From assembly GCA_012295275.1 (NCBI GenBank), contig CM022668.1:9612541-9627540 (forward strand): a stretch of DNA of 15,000 bases, in the 5' to 3' direction. The DNA comes from Chrysomallon squamiferum. Lineage: Eukaryota; Mollusca; Gastropoda; Neomphalida; Peltospiridae. The stretch's first letter is position 1. Each line of letters starts with the position of its first letter. Positions 1 through 8,199 of the stretch are shown here, piece by piece. Under the pieces are notes generated by a model. It was given only the letters and a program-made list of their open reading frames with translations, was not told the DNA's origin and ran no database searches. A program made the translations under genes and the position numbers.

Positions 1-36
1 TATATATATATATATATAAATTTTTTTTTTTTTTTT
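1..36. repeat. (TA)n followed by poly(T)
   Basis: The window opens inside a TA dinucleotide run (1-18), then AA and 16 T residues (21-36). The left edge of the repeat is outside the window. The next ~145 bases, up to an A15 run at 181-195, hold no open frame or motif that I can support. Confidence 0.95.
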
Positions 37-220
37 GCCCCATTAATAACACTGGCTACAACTGTTACATTCAATAGAGACATAAAGTACAAGCGTGACC
101 TAGAAAACTATGGATTGTTGTTTTTATTACAAACGTTATAGCTACTGCATGTTACCTTACGTTGATTTTAAAATAAACTGAAAAAAAAAAAAAAACGAAT
201 TAAAAAGTTGTATATTTTAT

Positions 221-240
221 AAAATGGCGGAGGATTAAAA
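221..240 (+). promoter_or_regulatory. YY1-like ATGGCGG element with a four-codon upstream ORF
   Basis: AAAATGGCGGAGG at 221-233 resembles the YY1 consensus (AANATGGCGGC), which in animals often lies just downstream of a transcription start. Its ATG (224-226) opens a reading frame of four codons (MAED) closed by TAA at 236-238, so it would act as an upstream ORF for the ATG at 280. A TATA-like stretch (tatattttataaaa, 211-224) precedes it. The motif match is seen; promoter function is inferred. Confidence 0.35.
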
Positions 241-279
241 TTATTTCGACTCTTGGTGTGTTAATAACAAATTTCGATT

Positions 280-318
280 ATGGATTCTGACGATTATTAT
301 GAAGAAACTAATTCCGTT
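280..318 (+). CDS. Candidate first coding exon, unknown protein (MDSDDYYEETNSV)
   Basis: The ATG at 280 has A at -3 and G at +4, and an in-frame TAA lies upstream at 265-267, so 280 is the first possible start in its frame. Thirteen codons read MDSDDYYEETNSV, an acidic, Tyr-rich N-terminus. The exon stops at GTT followed by GTAAGT (319-324), a near-perfect 5' splice site. Without splicing the frame ends about nine codons later at TAA. A YY1-like element and a short upstream ORF lie about 50 bases before the start, as expected for a 5' end. Thirteen residues are too few to assign a family. No matching acceptor is obvious nearby, so the downstream exon could be anywhere, including outside the window. 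It could also be a chance ATG plus donor. Confidence 0.4.
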
Positions 319-324
319 GTAAGT

Positions 325-706
325 AAATGTACAAATCTTTTTTAAAACAACATGTATTTTTATTTTGGTGGTTACATACTCATATTTATAAGTAGGGAAC
401 AAATTTTGTAGATTTCTCGTCTTTTTTGTTAGAATCTTTGTAATCCTGCAGACGTGAAATCACGTGACAGGTGTCATGTGATGATATATTTCAATTATCT
501 ATTTTTTTTACACACTTGATCGTGAACCTAAACTAATTCATTTATCGTTTTGGGGCCGAAGGTCAGATCCAGTACAGATGGTCTTAATTTTCATTGATAT
601 ACACTGATCAATACTTTTATATTTTGTTTTTCAATACGTTTTTCGGCTGTTGTTTTGTTTGTGGGTTATTGTGGGGTTCTTTTTTTTTTTTTTTGGGTAA
701 ATTTGG

Positions 707-741
<35 letters not shown>

Positions 742-837
742 TCAGGTCGAAAAATAAAAATATGAGCTACCTACGAAGTAAAAAAATGTATATACGAAAT
801 TTACACTTTTAACTGTCCCAAGATATACTCACCTTTT
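325..837. repeat. AT-rich non-coding stretch with poly(T) runs
   Basis: Apart from the E-box triplet, this stretch holds T15 (680-694) and T30 (711-740) separated by a G-containing spacer with GGGGGA. The reading frame from about 594 to 812 is Phe/Gly low complexity from these T and G runs and is not a gene. Confidence 0.85.
461..480. promoter_or_regulatory. Three adjacent E-boxes: CACGTG, CAGGTG, CATGTG
   Basis: Within 20 bases are CACGTG (461-466), CAGGTG (468-473) and CATGTG (475-480), each separated by one base. All fit the CANNTG bHLH core. The group lies 137 bases past the donor of the exon candidate at 280-318, so it would be intronic. Binding is inference. Confidence 0.3.
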
Positions 838-981
838 TACTACTAGTACTATTAGAACAACAGCAACAACTGTTACAACATTACCACTACTTCTACTACT
901 ATTACTACTACTGCTGCTGCTACTACTACTACTACTAATAATAATAACAACAATAACAATAACAGTAATCATAATAATAAT

Positions 982-1018
<37 letters not shown>

Positions 1019-1020
1019 TA
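838..1020. repeat. Compound trinucleotide tract (CTA/CTG/ACA/ATA)
   Basis: Interrupted CTA/CTG/ACA units pass into ATA and then ATT units near 1005-1020. The ATA-to-ATT switch makes a short AT inverted repeat around 985-1020. The gradual change of unit points to an old, mutating microsatellite. Confidence 0.9.
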
Positions 1021-1164
1021 CATTGTAGAAATCAAGAACATATATTTATAATATATATTTCAAAAAAAAAAATTTTTAAAAATAAAAATATATTTAGAAA
1101 TATAAAAGTATTTCAAAAAAAATATTTTTTAAAAAAAAAATTTTTTAGAAATCCAAAATATGCA

Positions 1165-1475
1165 TATGTTTAGAAAGCAAACAGCTACATTTAAAAAACA
1201 AAATATCTATTTCTTTAAACAAATAATAATATTTTGAAAACATACATATATTTAGAGAGCAAATATCCACAATAATAATTTTAAAAAAACAAATAATAGC
1301 TGTCTTTAGAAAAACACAGTATGTTTAGAAAGCAGATACCTACAGCTTGAATGCAAATGTAAAACATACGTATATTTATTAAGAATATACCTACAGGTTG
1401 TAAGCAAATGTCTATATATAGAAAACAAATACCAATATTTAGAACACAAAGACCTATATTTAGAAACAAGTGTGT
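1165..1475. repeat. Degenerate ~21-bp tandem repeat (ATTTAGAAAGCAAATACCTA-like)
   Basis: The motif TTTAGAAA/GCAAAT/ACCTA recurs at roughly 20-24-base steps: near 1169, 1191, 1251, 1279, 1303, 1324, 1418, 1438 and 1459. On the minus strand the reading frame 1281-1544 translates as a seven-residue repeat (variants of FLNIGIC), which fits a 21-bp period and not a real protein. The last copies contain ACCTACAG, resembling the array that follows at 1574. AT-rich DNA at 1021-1164 before it shows only A and T runs. Confidence 0.65.
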
Positions 1476-1573
1476 ATTTTTAGCAATGTTATCTACGACG
1501 GCGGAAGGAAGGGTTGAGACTAAAACTCGTAAAAAGAAAAACAACCCAGCTGAAGATGACGAGGTATTGTCAA

Positions 1574-1689
1574 ACCTGTAGAAAACCTACACCTATAGGT
1601 GTCACACATACACCTGTAGAAAAAGCTACACCTACAGGTGTCACACTTACACCTGTAGAAAAAACTTCACCTACAGGTGACACAGCCAT
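1574..1689. repeat. 39-bp tandem repeat with ACACCT/AGGTGT dyads (3 units)
   Basis: Three units start near 1574, 1612 and 1651. Each holds ACCTGTAGAAAA followed by a head-to-head dyad at 1589-1602 (ACACCTATAGGTGT), 1628-1641 (ACACCTACAGGTGT) and 1667-1680 (TCACCTACAGGTGA), exactly 39 bases apart. The dyad is symmetrical in all three, and the outer base pair is changed on both arms in the third. AGGTGT/ACACCT is the core of a T-box half-site, and CACCTG/CAGGTG is also a Snail/ZEB-type E-box. The open frame 1514-1708 crosses these units and reads as a threonine/proline repeat. I regard it as a by-product. Confidence 0.8.
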
Positions 1690-2010
1690 TGTTTCTGTAG
1701 TCACCTAGGCTTGTCACTGTTATGTGTCTACATGCACTTGACACAAAATTTTCACGCAGACAGGCACCTACAGATCTTACAGACACCTACATGTGAAAGA
1801 AATGACACCTTTGTAAAATACCTGAATTTATTAGTTACCTGTTTTTCTTTTTCTAATTTATTTTTCACCTGTGACAATGCATATTTCACCTGTCATAATC
1901 AATATTGCGCGTGTGTTAATACACATTTCTTTATGATAAAACACGTTTGATTTGTCACAATACCCGTTTCACCTGTGATACACCTACAGTCAGCAAACAC
2001 ACCTGGCTAA
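1690..2010. promoter_or_regulatory. Dispersed CACCTG/CACCT cluster beyond the 39-bp array
   Basis: Exact CACCTG sites occur at 1866, 1887, 1970 and 2000, with further CACCTA or ACACCT sites at about 1694, 1765, 1788, 1805 and 1980. Several sit in TTTCACCTGTGA-like contexts. They look like decayed copies of one short unit. The open frame 1711-1950 here carries no recognisable domain. Regulatory use is inference; a decayed minisatellite is the simpler reading. Confidence 0.4.
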
Positions 2011-2126
2011 GCTTAAGTAAGGTAATACACAACAATTTTGTCTTTAAATTTTGATTTGATTTATATTGATCATCCATGTGCTTGTTTATTTGTAACTTAC
2101 AAACCTAAGCGTATTGCTTTCTTAAC

Positions 2127-2167
2127 CTTCTTTTTCTTCTTCTTCTTCTTCTTTTTTTTTTCTTCTT

Positions 2168-2198
<31 letters not shown>

Positions 2199-2228
2199 TT
2201 GTTATTATTAAAAAAAAAAAAAAAAAAA
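2127..2228. repeat. (TTC)n tract ending in poly(A)
   Basis: TTC/TCT units run from about 2127 to 2197, interrupted once by a T run near 2152-2161, then TTATTGTTATTATT and 19 A residues (2210-2228). The top strand is polypyrimidine for about 70 bases. Confidence 0.95.
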
Positions 2229-2371
2229 TATTTTACTTATGCTACTAATGTCTTTCTAAATGTGTCAGTATTTTGTAGTAAATAAAAATAGCACGAACCT
2301 TTTCTGTGAGGCTTTAATATACAAAATAATAAAAGCTTCAGTCTATGATATTCCGTTCCAGATTCATCCAC

Positions 2372-2480
<109 letters not shown>

Positions 2481-2570
2481 AATGTGGTCTCTATCGTTAT
2501 TATGTTCTCAAGTTGTTTGACTTTGTCCACTTATCTTGTAATAGCCTTTCTTCCAGTTACTCCGGTTTTG

Positions 2571-2590
2571 TCACGTGACTGATCACGTGA
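2571..2590. promoter_or_regulatory. Tandem CACGTG E-boxes (CLEAR/USF-like)
   Basis: Two CACGTG palindromes sit at 2572-2577 and 2584-2589, 12 bases apart, in TCACGTGACTGATCACGTGA. The first is in the ten-base palindrome GTCACGTGAC, the sequence preferred by MiT/TFE and USF factors. The spacing puts both on nearly the same helix face. No transcription unit is recognised beside them: 2478-2730 is otherwise unique AT-rich DNA with no supported gene. Confidence 0.35.
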
Positions 2591-2734
2591 ACCAGGTAAC
2601 TGTGACCAGCTGTTGTTTTATGCAGATGTTATTACTGTTACATCATACAGAGTACACCCTGTCATTTATCATTTTCAACATTCTCAACTATACGTTACAT
2701 TAGATTTTTAATTAATTCGGTCCTTTATTAATAT

Positions 2735-2811
2735 TATTTATTAATTCATTGATTCGTTCATTAATTCGTTCATTTTTCACTCGTTCGTTTGTTCATTCAC
2801 TCATTCGTTTC
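2735..2811. repeat. Degenerate TTCATTCG-type octamer repeat
   Basis: TTCATT, TTCGTT and CTCGTT units alternate across this stretch. The open frame 2749-2949 begins in this repeat. Its second half, from the ATG at 2842, is non-repetitive (MVKSLEVKSIVSGSY at its start, 36 codons to TAA) but I recognise nothing in it, and no splice signals stand out. Confidence 0.6.
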
Positions 2812-3120
2812 ACAAGTGTAGTAGTATCGAGTATCAGCACTATGGTTAAGTCACTGGAAGTAAAATCGATAGTATCAGGATCGTATCTTAGTAGCGACTT
2901 TGTCTCCGAATTTAATATGGAATCGAAAGGCTATTCTTTCTGTATCTAATATTCTAACATACTAACATTATTCTTGATATTCTTAATACTTGATAATCCA
3001 CACTTAGAGCTAGGTCTATGTCATTGGGTGTGAGTGATTCCATAGCTTCTGTTTCTGTATGTCATTTTATCTCTCTCACTAACTCTTTCTCCTTCTTTTT
3101 ATCTCTGTTTCTTTCTGTCC

Positions 3121-3254
<134 letters not shown>

Positions 3255-3609
3255 CACACTCGTTGTTTTCTGTCTCAAACACATATACAAAGACAAATAG
3301 TGTCCATCTTCTCTATCTTTCTGTCTTTTTTCTCTAAATTAATATTTTCTTTTTATATGCAATAAAAATGTAGTTTTATCATACCACGTGACAACTTTGA
3401 ACGATTCACTTAGTATATATTGAAGTTTATTTTTCTTCTTCTTTATATATCTAGATATGAAATGACGTTACGACATAGATAAACTAGCAGCCTTCATGCA
3501 TCCTCGTGAAATTGTAAATTTTTTGCCATACTCCATTATTAGTCAAACTGAAAGTATTATCTTAATGTCAAACAAGCCTCAACAAGACCAATACATACTA
3601 CATTACAAC

Positions 3610-3885
3610 ATCTACTACTAATACTATTACTTACTGCTGCTGCTGCTGCTGTTGCTGCTACAACCACAACAACAACAACAACTACTACTACTACTACTGT
3701 TATTATTATTACTGTTACTTCTACAACTATTATTACTACTACTATTACTGCTACTACTTCTACAACAACTACTACTTCTACTTTTGATGCTGCTATTACT
3801 ACTACTATTATCTATTACTATACTACTATTACTTCTACAACAACAACTACAACTGCTGCTGCTGCAGCAGTTTGTGCTACTGTTA
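3610..3885. repeat. Long compound CTA/CTG/ACA/ATT trinucleotide tract
   Basis: Starts with (CTG)n at 3634-3658, then CTA, ACA and TTA units, and ends with CTG/CAG near 3856-3870. The reading frames here are poly-Leu on one strand and poly-Ser/Asn on the other. They are repeat translations and not proteins. Confidence 0.92.
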
Positions 3886-4024
3886 GAAATAAGACGCAAT
3901 TCTCTTCTTTTTTTCATCATCTTCAAAAGCTAAATCATACCCCAAATCCGATGATTAACGAAAGTCTCCGAAGAATCCCGAATATAACCGACGATTCACG
4001 ATATGCAACATCTGTGCTCTAATT

Positions 4025-4039
4025 CCCCCCCCCCGCCCC
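4025..4039. repeat. C10-G-C4 homopolymer
   Basis: Ten C residues (4025-4034), one G and four C residues in otherwise AT-rich unique DNA (3886-4200). It is the only long G:C homopolymer in the window. I see no gene in the surrounding 300 bases. Confidence 0.95.
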
Positions 4040-4148
4040 AAACCCAAAACTTAGCGCGTCGGTAATTTTCTACTATTCTTATTTGTTTATAATGATTGGC
4101 GAACATCGACAGAATTGGCAGCATATGTCAGATACTTTCCATACATAA

Positions 4149-4355
4149 ATTTCAAATGAGCAGACGTCACACGTTTTCCTGCTAATTGAATCGTTAAAAC
4201 ATTGTTACAACAACAACAAGACACTGAAGTGGCATTCGTACCTCGTTACAGTTCAGCAGTTTGCAATAGAAGGAAATATTCGCCGTGTACGACGTACGTA
4301 CGTTGTGGATGTCGTCGTATGTGCGAAGTGTGTGCGTGAGTACAAACACCCATGA
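4149..4355 (+). pseudogene. Open frame of 68 codons in a CpG-richer block; possible gene relic or exon
   Basis: The plus strand is open from 4149 (after TAA at 4146) to TGA at 4353-4355, but it has no ATG. The C-terminal part reads FAIEGNIRRVRRTYVVDVVV, then CAKCV. A possible internal exon is 4260-4335, between GTTCAGCAG and GTGAGT (4336-4341). The same DNA is open on the minus strand for about 75 codons (4194-4418), but with a TTG and no ATG at its head, so neither strand is decisive. CpG is dense from 4225 to 4440 (about 20 sites) compared with nearly none around it, and (ACGT)3 at 4292-4303 is a 12-base palindrome. No family is recognised. Confidence 0.25.
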
Positions 4356-4440
4356 GTGACGACAATGCGTACAGTCAGTTTTTCGAATTTTGTAACCGAG
4401 TGTCGCCACGGAAATCAACGATGAACACCGGAGATAAGTT

Positions 4441-4460
4441 TTTATTTTTTTATTTTAATG

Positions 4461-4497
<37 letters not shown>

Positions 4498-4650
4498 TTA
4501 TTATTACTGTTATTGTTATTATTATTAATGTTGTTGTAATTATTGTTATAATAATAATAATAATAATAATTAATTATTATTATTATTTTTATTATTATTA
4601 TTATTATTGTTATTGTTGTTGTTGTTGCTGATGTTCCTAACATCATCATC
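4441..4650. repeat. (TTA)n/(ATA)n/(TTG)n compound with an AT inverted repeat
   Basis: (TTA)n at 4462-4497, mixed units, (ATA)n at about 4549-4569 meeting (TTA)n at about 4572-4610 through TTAATTAA. The two form an AT-only inverted repeat centred near 4571. GTTGTTGTTG follows, then ATC units. From 4650 to 4895 the DNA is AT-rich with no supported feature. Confidence 0.9.
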
Positions 4651-4895
4651 ATCTGCGTCTTTTGTCATTTCTGATGTTTATAAATAGAAAATGTTTATTC
4701 AAATCAAAGTGCTTCTGTCCCAGAAATTATTCGATGATGAACGTGTATTAATTTTATTGTTTTATTTGTTACTATTTTATTTATTTATTTCTGCATTTGT
4801 TTTCCAATTTTTTTTTACATGCTACTATGACCATGATGTGCGTACATTCAAAGCATTGTAATGATTTTATAACTGTTTTACTAATTATAATAGTG

Positions 4896-5035
4896 AAATC
4901 GTAACAACAACAACAACAACACCTGTAACAAAATGAACAACAACGATAAACAATAAAAATAAAAACAAAAATAACGATAACGACGACAACAATAACAAAA
5001 AGAACTGCAGCAACGTAAGGATAAAAATCAAACCA
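4896..5035. repeat. Interrupted (ACA)n / AATAAC-rich tract
   Basis: (ACA)n at 4902-4921 followed by degenerate ACAACG, AATAAA and ACGACA units to about 5035. The minus-strand frame 4781-5089 crossing it is Val/Ile/Cys low complexity. Confidence 0.75.
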
Positions 5036-5050
5036 AACAAATATGACAGA

Positions 5051-5850
5051 AACGGTCTTCCATAGCTCCGAATACTTCTGTAATTTCAATATTTACACGC
5101 TCTCATTTATCTGTTTATATTTGTTTCCGTTGTACTCTCTCTGAAGCGAACATCTGTTAAATTGATTTAATCGTGTTCATCGACAAAATAGGCAGCATCC
5201 TCATTACACCAACAACAGTAATAATAATAACAGAGCGCAAATTACGTAACATACCACAACATCCTTCATACATTTTTAATGTTAACTGCACTATCGTCGT
5301 CAGTAATATATTTAGACGAATTTGTCGCAACGGTCTTCCATACATTTTTAATGTTAACTGTCACTTTCAATAACGTCATTAGATGGATATGACATAACAG
5401 CGTTCCGTAATAAAGTAATTAGGTGAATATGACGTAACGGCCTTCCATACTTGCTTAATTCTTATATTTTCATTAGCGTAACTGTATATATATATTTTGA
5501 ATTCTGCTATATTCAGTAGTGGTATTAGGTGTCTGTTAGATTTTCACATTTGCTTAATCCGACCGTTTTTAGCTGTATGTAACGGTTTTCCGTTTATCTT
5601 CAGTGACGTAATTAGCAGAAAGTGCGATAACATGCCTTCCATGTTTGTTTAATTTCAACCGCTTTCGACAGTGTAATTAAGTAAACATGACATAACGGCC
5701 TTCCGTAATTCTTAAATTCTACCATTTTCCAACGATACAATTAAACAAATAAAACATAACGGGCTTCCAATGACAGTTTAATCTACGGTTTTCGTTTAAT
5801 GTAATTAGGAGAATAAGACATAACGGCCTTCCATACTTGTATGTTTCTGC
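5051..5850. repeat. Degenerate ~64-bp tandem array (AACGGCCTTCCATACTTG unit)
   Basis: The unit starts AACGGCCTTCCATACTTGTT, continues with a TTAATTTC(N)TTTTC middle and ends GTAATTAGGTGAATATGACAT. Unit heads are seen at 5051, 5258, 5329, 5396, 5436, 5581, 5629, 5694, 5758 and 5822. The last four spacings are 65, 64 and 64. The 40-base spacing 5396-5436 is a unit with an internal deletion. 5051 to 5822 is 771 bases, close to 12 units. Two copies share an identical stretch, CATACATTTTTAATGTTAAC, at 5269 and 5340. The reading frames in 5157-5373 lie in this array. It may be a minisatellite or satellite relic. No protein is encoded. Confidence 0.8.
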
Positions 5851-5862
5851 GTAGCCACTATT

Positions 5863-6164
5863 TATATATATATATATATATGCGGCTGTTGTTTGATAAA
5901 GTTTATGTAGGTTTAAACATTTAAACCATCTGTCGCTGATGTCGATAGAGCTTGCGTAGAAACCAGCGGTCCCATGCAGTAAGATAATAGAAAATAAAAT
6001 GGTTCCCTATTGTTCAAGTTAAATATATTGATGTAGATATAATAACTGCACAAACATACATTTGCATTAACGTATGCACACTTATACATACTTAGAAATA
6101 CGTACACACGTACGTACATAACGACTTAAAACATTTATATATAAAAATATATTATATATGTATG

Positions 6165-6222
<58 letters not shown>

Positions 6223-6320
6223 CTGTTTTTTGTTTTACGTGTCTGTATGTGTATCTATCTGTCTATACACATTTATATACAGAAATATATATATGCACAT
6301 ATATATATATATGCATACAG
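5863..6320. repeat. TA and TATG simple sequence, two clusters
   Basis: (TA)n at 5863-5881, then unique DNA to about 6135 without a supported gene, then TATG/TA runs at 6138-6228 and 6284-6318. The frames 6158-6407 are Tyr/Ile repeats. A short hairpin, GGTTTAAACATTTAAACC, lies near 5911-5928. Confidence 0.9.
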
Positions 6321-6522
6321 ACACCTCTCAACGACATCGTCTTGTTCTTAATGTTGTTGTCGTTCTTTTTGTTGTCTGTTTGTTATGAGTATTTAATTCT
6401 GAATTGATGATGCTGTTGTTTACTTAACTAATGTTCATTCAGCTATCAGCATGGGTTAAACAAACAACATATTTTGTTTCTCTCTACCTAATCACATACC
6501 CTGATATTACTGAGAGAGATTT

Positions 6523-6564
6523 TTATTTATTTATTTATTTATTTATTATTATTATTATTATTTA
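6523..6564. repeat. (ATTT)n then (ATT)n
   Basis: Tetranucleotide ATTT units (6523-6545) pass directly into ATT units (6545-6563), a typical compound microsatellite. The T-rich stretch to 6610 is non-coding. Confidence 0.95.
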
Positions 6565-6671
6565 TTACATTTTTTTTAACCTTCTTATCTCTTTTTTTTT
6601 TATTTTTGTAGGCCAGACTTTGTTTTTTCAATTGTTCATCTTGTTATCTCATCCCTACCATATAATTACAA

Positions 6672-6860
6672 ATATGTATACATGTGTGTATATGTGTACA
6701 GACACACATACAGACAGAACACACATTCACATATATGTGTATGTGTAAGTACATATGCCTGTCTCTCTGTATGTATGTATATACACATTTAAAAAACATA
6801 TACATATATATGCATATGATTAATTATGTAAGTACATATATACACACACACAATTACGTA
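6672..6860. repeat. Cryptic TATG/CACA simple sequence
   Basis: Alternating purine-pyrimidine DNA (TGTATA, ACACAT, TATATG) with no long pure run except ACACACACA near 6843. The frames 6684-6890 and part of 6431-6748 come from it. From 6861 to 7070 I see nothing beyond AT-rich unique DNA. Confidence 0.75.
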
Positions 6861-7074
6861 ATTTCCTTTTGTTCACTGTTATTGTTTTAAGATTTCCCTG
6901 TTTTAATAAGCGACTTTAACTTGTGTTTGACAAGAATATTTTCTAGATGAAAATCACTGGACATTTTTTTATTTAATGATTAACAAGTAGTATTTAGCTT
7001 GCTATCAATCCTCCGATCTCCCAATCCAACCATACTCGTGAATAGCTATCACAGCGTGATATTTTTTTTCTTAC

Positions 7075-7103
7075 CTGTTTATGAGAAGGTGCTTATAGAA
7101 CAT
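7075..7103 (-). CDS. Weak exon candidate ending in CAG|GTAAGA
   Basis: On the minus strand, AACAG is followed by GTAAGA (donor GT at 7074-7073). Reading up to that donor is MFYKHLLINR from an ATG at 7103-7101. The same frame stays open upstream to about 7165, giving KNNTYLNQQEE before the ATG. There is no pyrimidine-rich acceptor upstream because the poly(T) at 7172-7236 reads as poly(A) on this strand. It is therefore either a first exon with a non-coding leader or a chance donor. Confidence 0.2.
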
Positions 7104-7171
7104 TTCTTCTTGCTGATTCAAATATGTGTTGTTTTTAACCACGTGTTTATGACGTATAGTCGTTGATATTA

Positions 7172-7197
7172 AATCTTTTTTTTTTCTTTTTTTCTTT

Positions 7198-7236
<39 letters not shown>
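7172..7236. repeat. T-rich run with T37
   Basis: T tracts interrupted by single C residues, then 37 uninterrupted T (7200-7236), followed by AT-rich DNA with A13 or so near 7305-7317. On the minus strand it reads as poly(A), but no retroposon body or target-site duplication is seen. Confidence 0.95.
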
Positions 7237-7243
<7 letters not shown>

Positions 7244-7471
7244 AAAACAAATTTAATTATTTATTTATTTTTTTAACTTTCATCGTACCCGAATTATTAT
7301 AGAAAAAAAAAAAAAATCTTACCAAGGTATTACTCACAACATCCTTTGCACACACATCCTTTGTTTGGCAGCTAGATTCAAACGCTTGCTGGTCCAAGGC
7401 ATTCTTTTATAATGGTCAGTTCAAAAAAAAAGGGTGCTTGACCAGGGCGTTGTCTTGTCTGTTTCACTTAG

Positions 7472-7538
7472 CGCAGCGACCACTGCCAGACGGTCTGTGA
7501 GGTACTCAGAAGCCGGACAGATAAACCAGAACCTGAAG
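7472..7538 (+). CDS. Candidate internal exon of 67 bases
   Basis: It is bounded by an acceptor-like TCTTGTCTGTTTCACTTAG (AG at 7470-7471) and a donor GAAG|GTAAGA (GT at 7539-7540). Base composition is clearly less AT-rich than its flanks. Two of three frames are open: frame 1 (RSDHCQTVCEVLRSRTDKPE) and frame 2 (ARRSVRYSEAGQINQNLK). Frame 3 has TGA. Two open frames in 67 bases is not unusual, so coding is not proved and an untranslated exon fits equally. An imperfect inverted repeat (7381-7400 and 7434-7453, AACGC-CTGGT-CAAG) lies just before it. Confidence 0.3.
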
Positions 7539-7664
7539 GTAAGAAAAACAACACTTCAGACACCTTCGTGAAACTCTGTATTACGTAATCTGTGGGCATG
7601 GTTTGTTAGGCTCGACTGGTTTAAATTACTTCCTGTAAGAGAGTGGGAGAGATACAAAGGGAGA

Positions 7665-7827
<163 letters not shown>

Positions 7828-7928
7828 ATATCGACAAGAACACTAACTGCATTTATTTTTATTTACTTGAACCTTGAAAAAAATTAAAGTGCTAATCAGA
7901 TTACTTACTTGATCTGCACACCGTTTAT

Positions 7929-7931
7929 ACA

Positions 7932-7962
<31 letters not shown>
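7929..7962. repeat. (AC)n microsatellite
   Basis: ACACACAC, one AT interruption, then pure AC at 7939-7962. It is followed by unique AT-rich DNA with T20 at 8086-8105. 7963-8200 holds no supported gene. Confidence 0.95.
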
Positions 7963-8199
7963 TTATATATACATCTGGAATCTGTCATGGAGAGTTTTTG
8001 CATCCCTGTTGCTATAGTGTTTTTAAACCTTGTACTATTTCTGTTGTTTGAGTGATTATAAAATTGAAATACTCTTTTTAATCTGTTTTTTTTTTTTTTT
8101 TTTTTAAATTTTATTTAATAGTCTTACTGTCGACTTAAATTATTATGGTTTAAAGGGGAGGTAAATCTGTAATTCCTACGATTTTTCTTTTATGTTTCA

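Noticed and set aside
1574-1689. CRISPR-like regular repeats
   Set aside because: Units are adjacent without unique spacers, and the genome style is animal. The arrays at 5051-5850 and 14680-15000 were rejected for the same reason.
2842-2949. 36-codon frame from an ATG after the TTCATTCG repeat
   Set aside because: It is non-repetitive, but it has no splice signal, no recognised motif and ordinary AT content. This is within chance.
3627-3933. Poly-Leu and poly-Ser/Asn frames
   Set aside because: They are translations of the compound trinucleotide repeat; the same applies to the Ile/Tyr frames at 4455-4652 and 13585-13832.
7420-7500. tRNA gene on the minus strand
   Set aside because: The A-box-like sequence has a mismatch, no proper B-box follows at the right distance, and no cloverleaf could be drawn.
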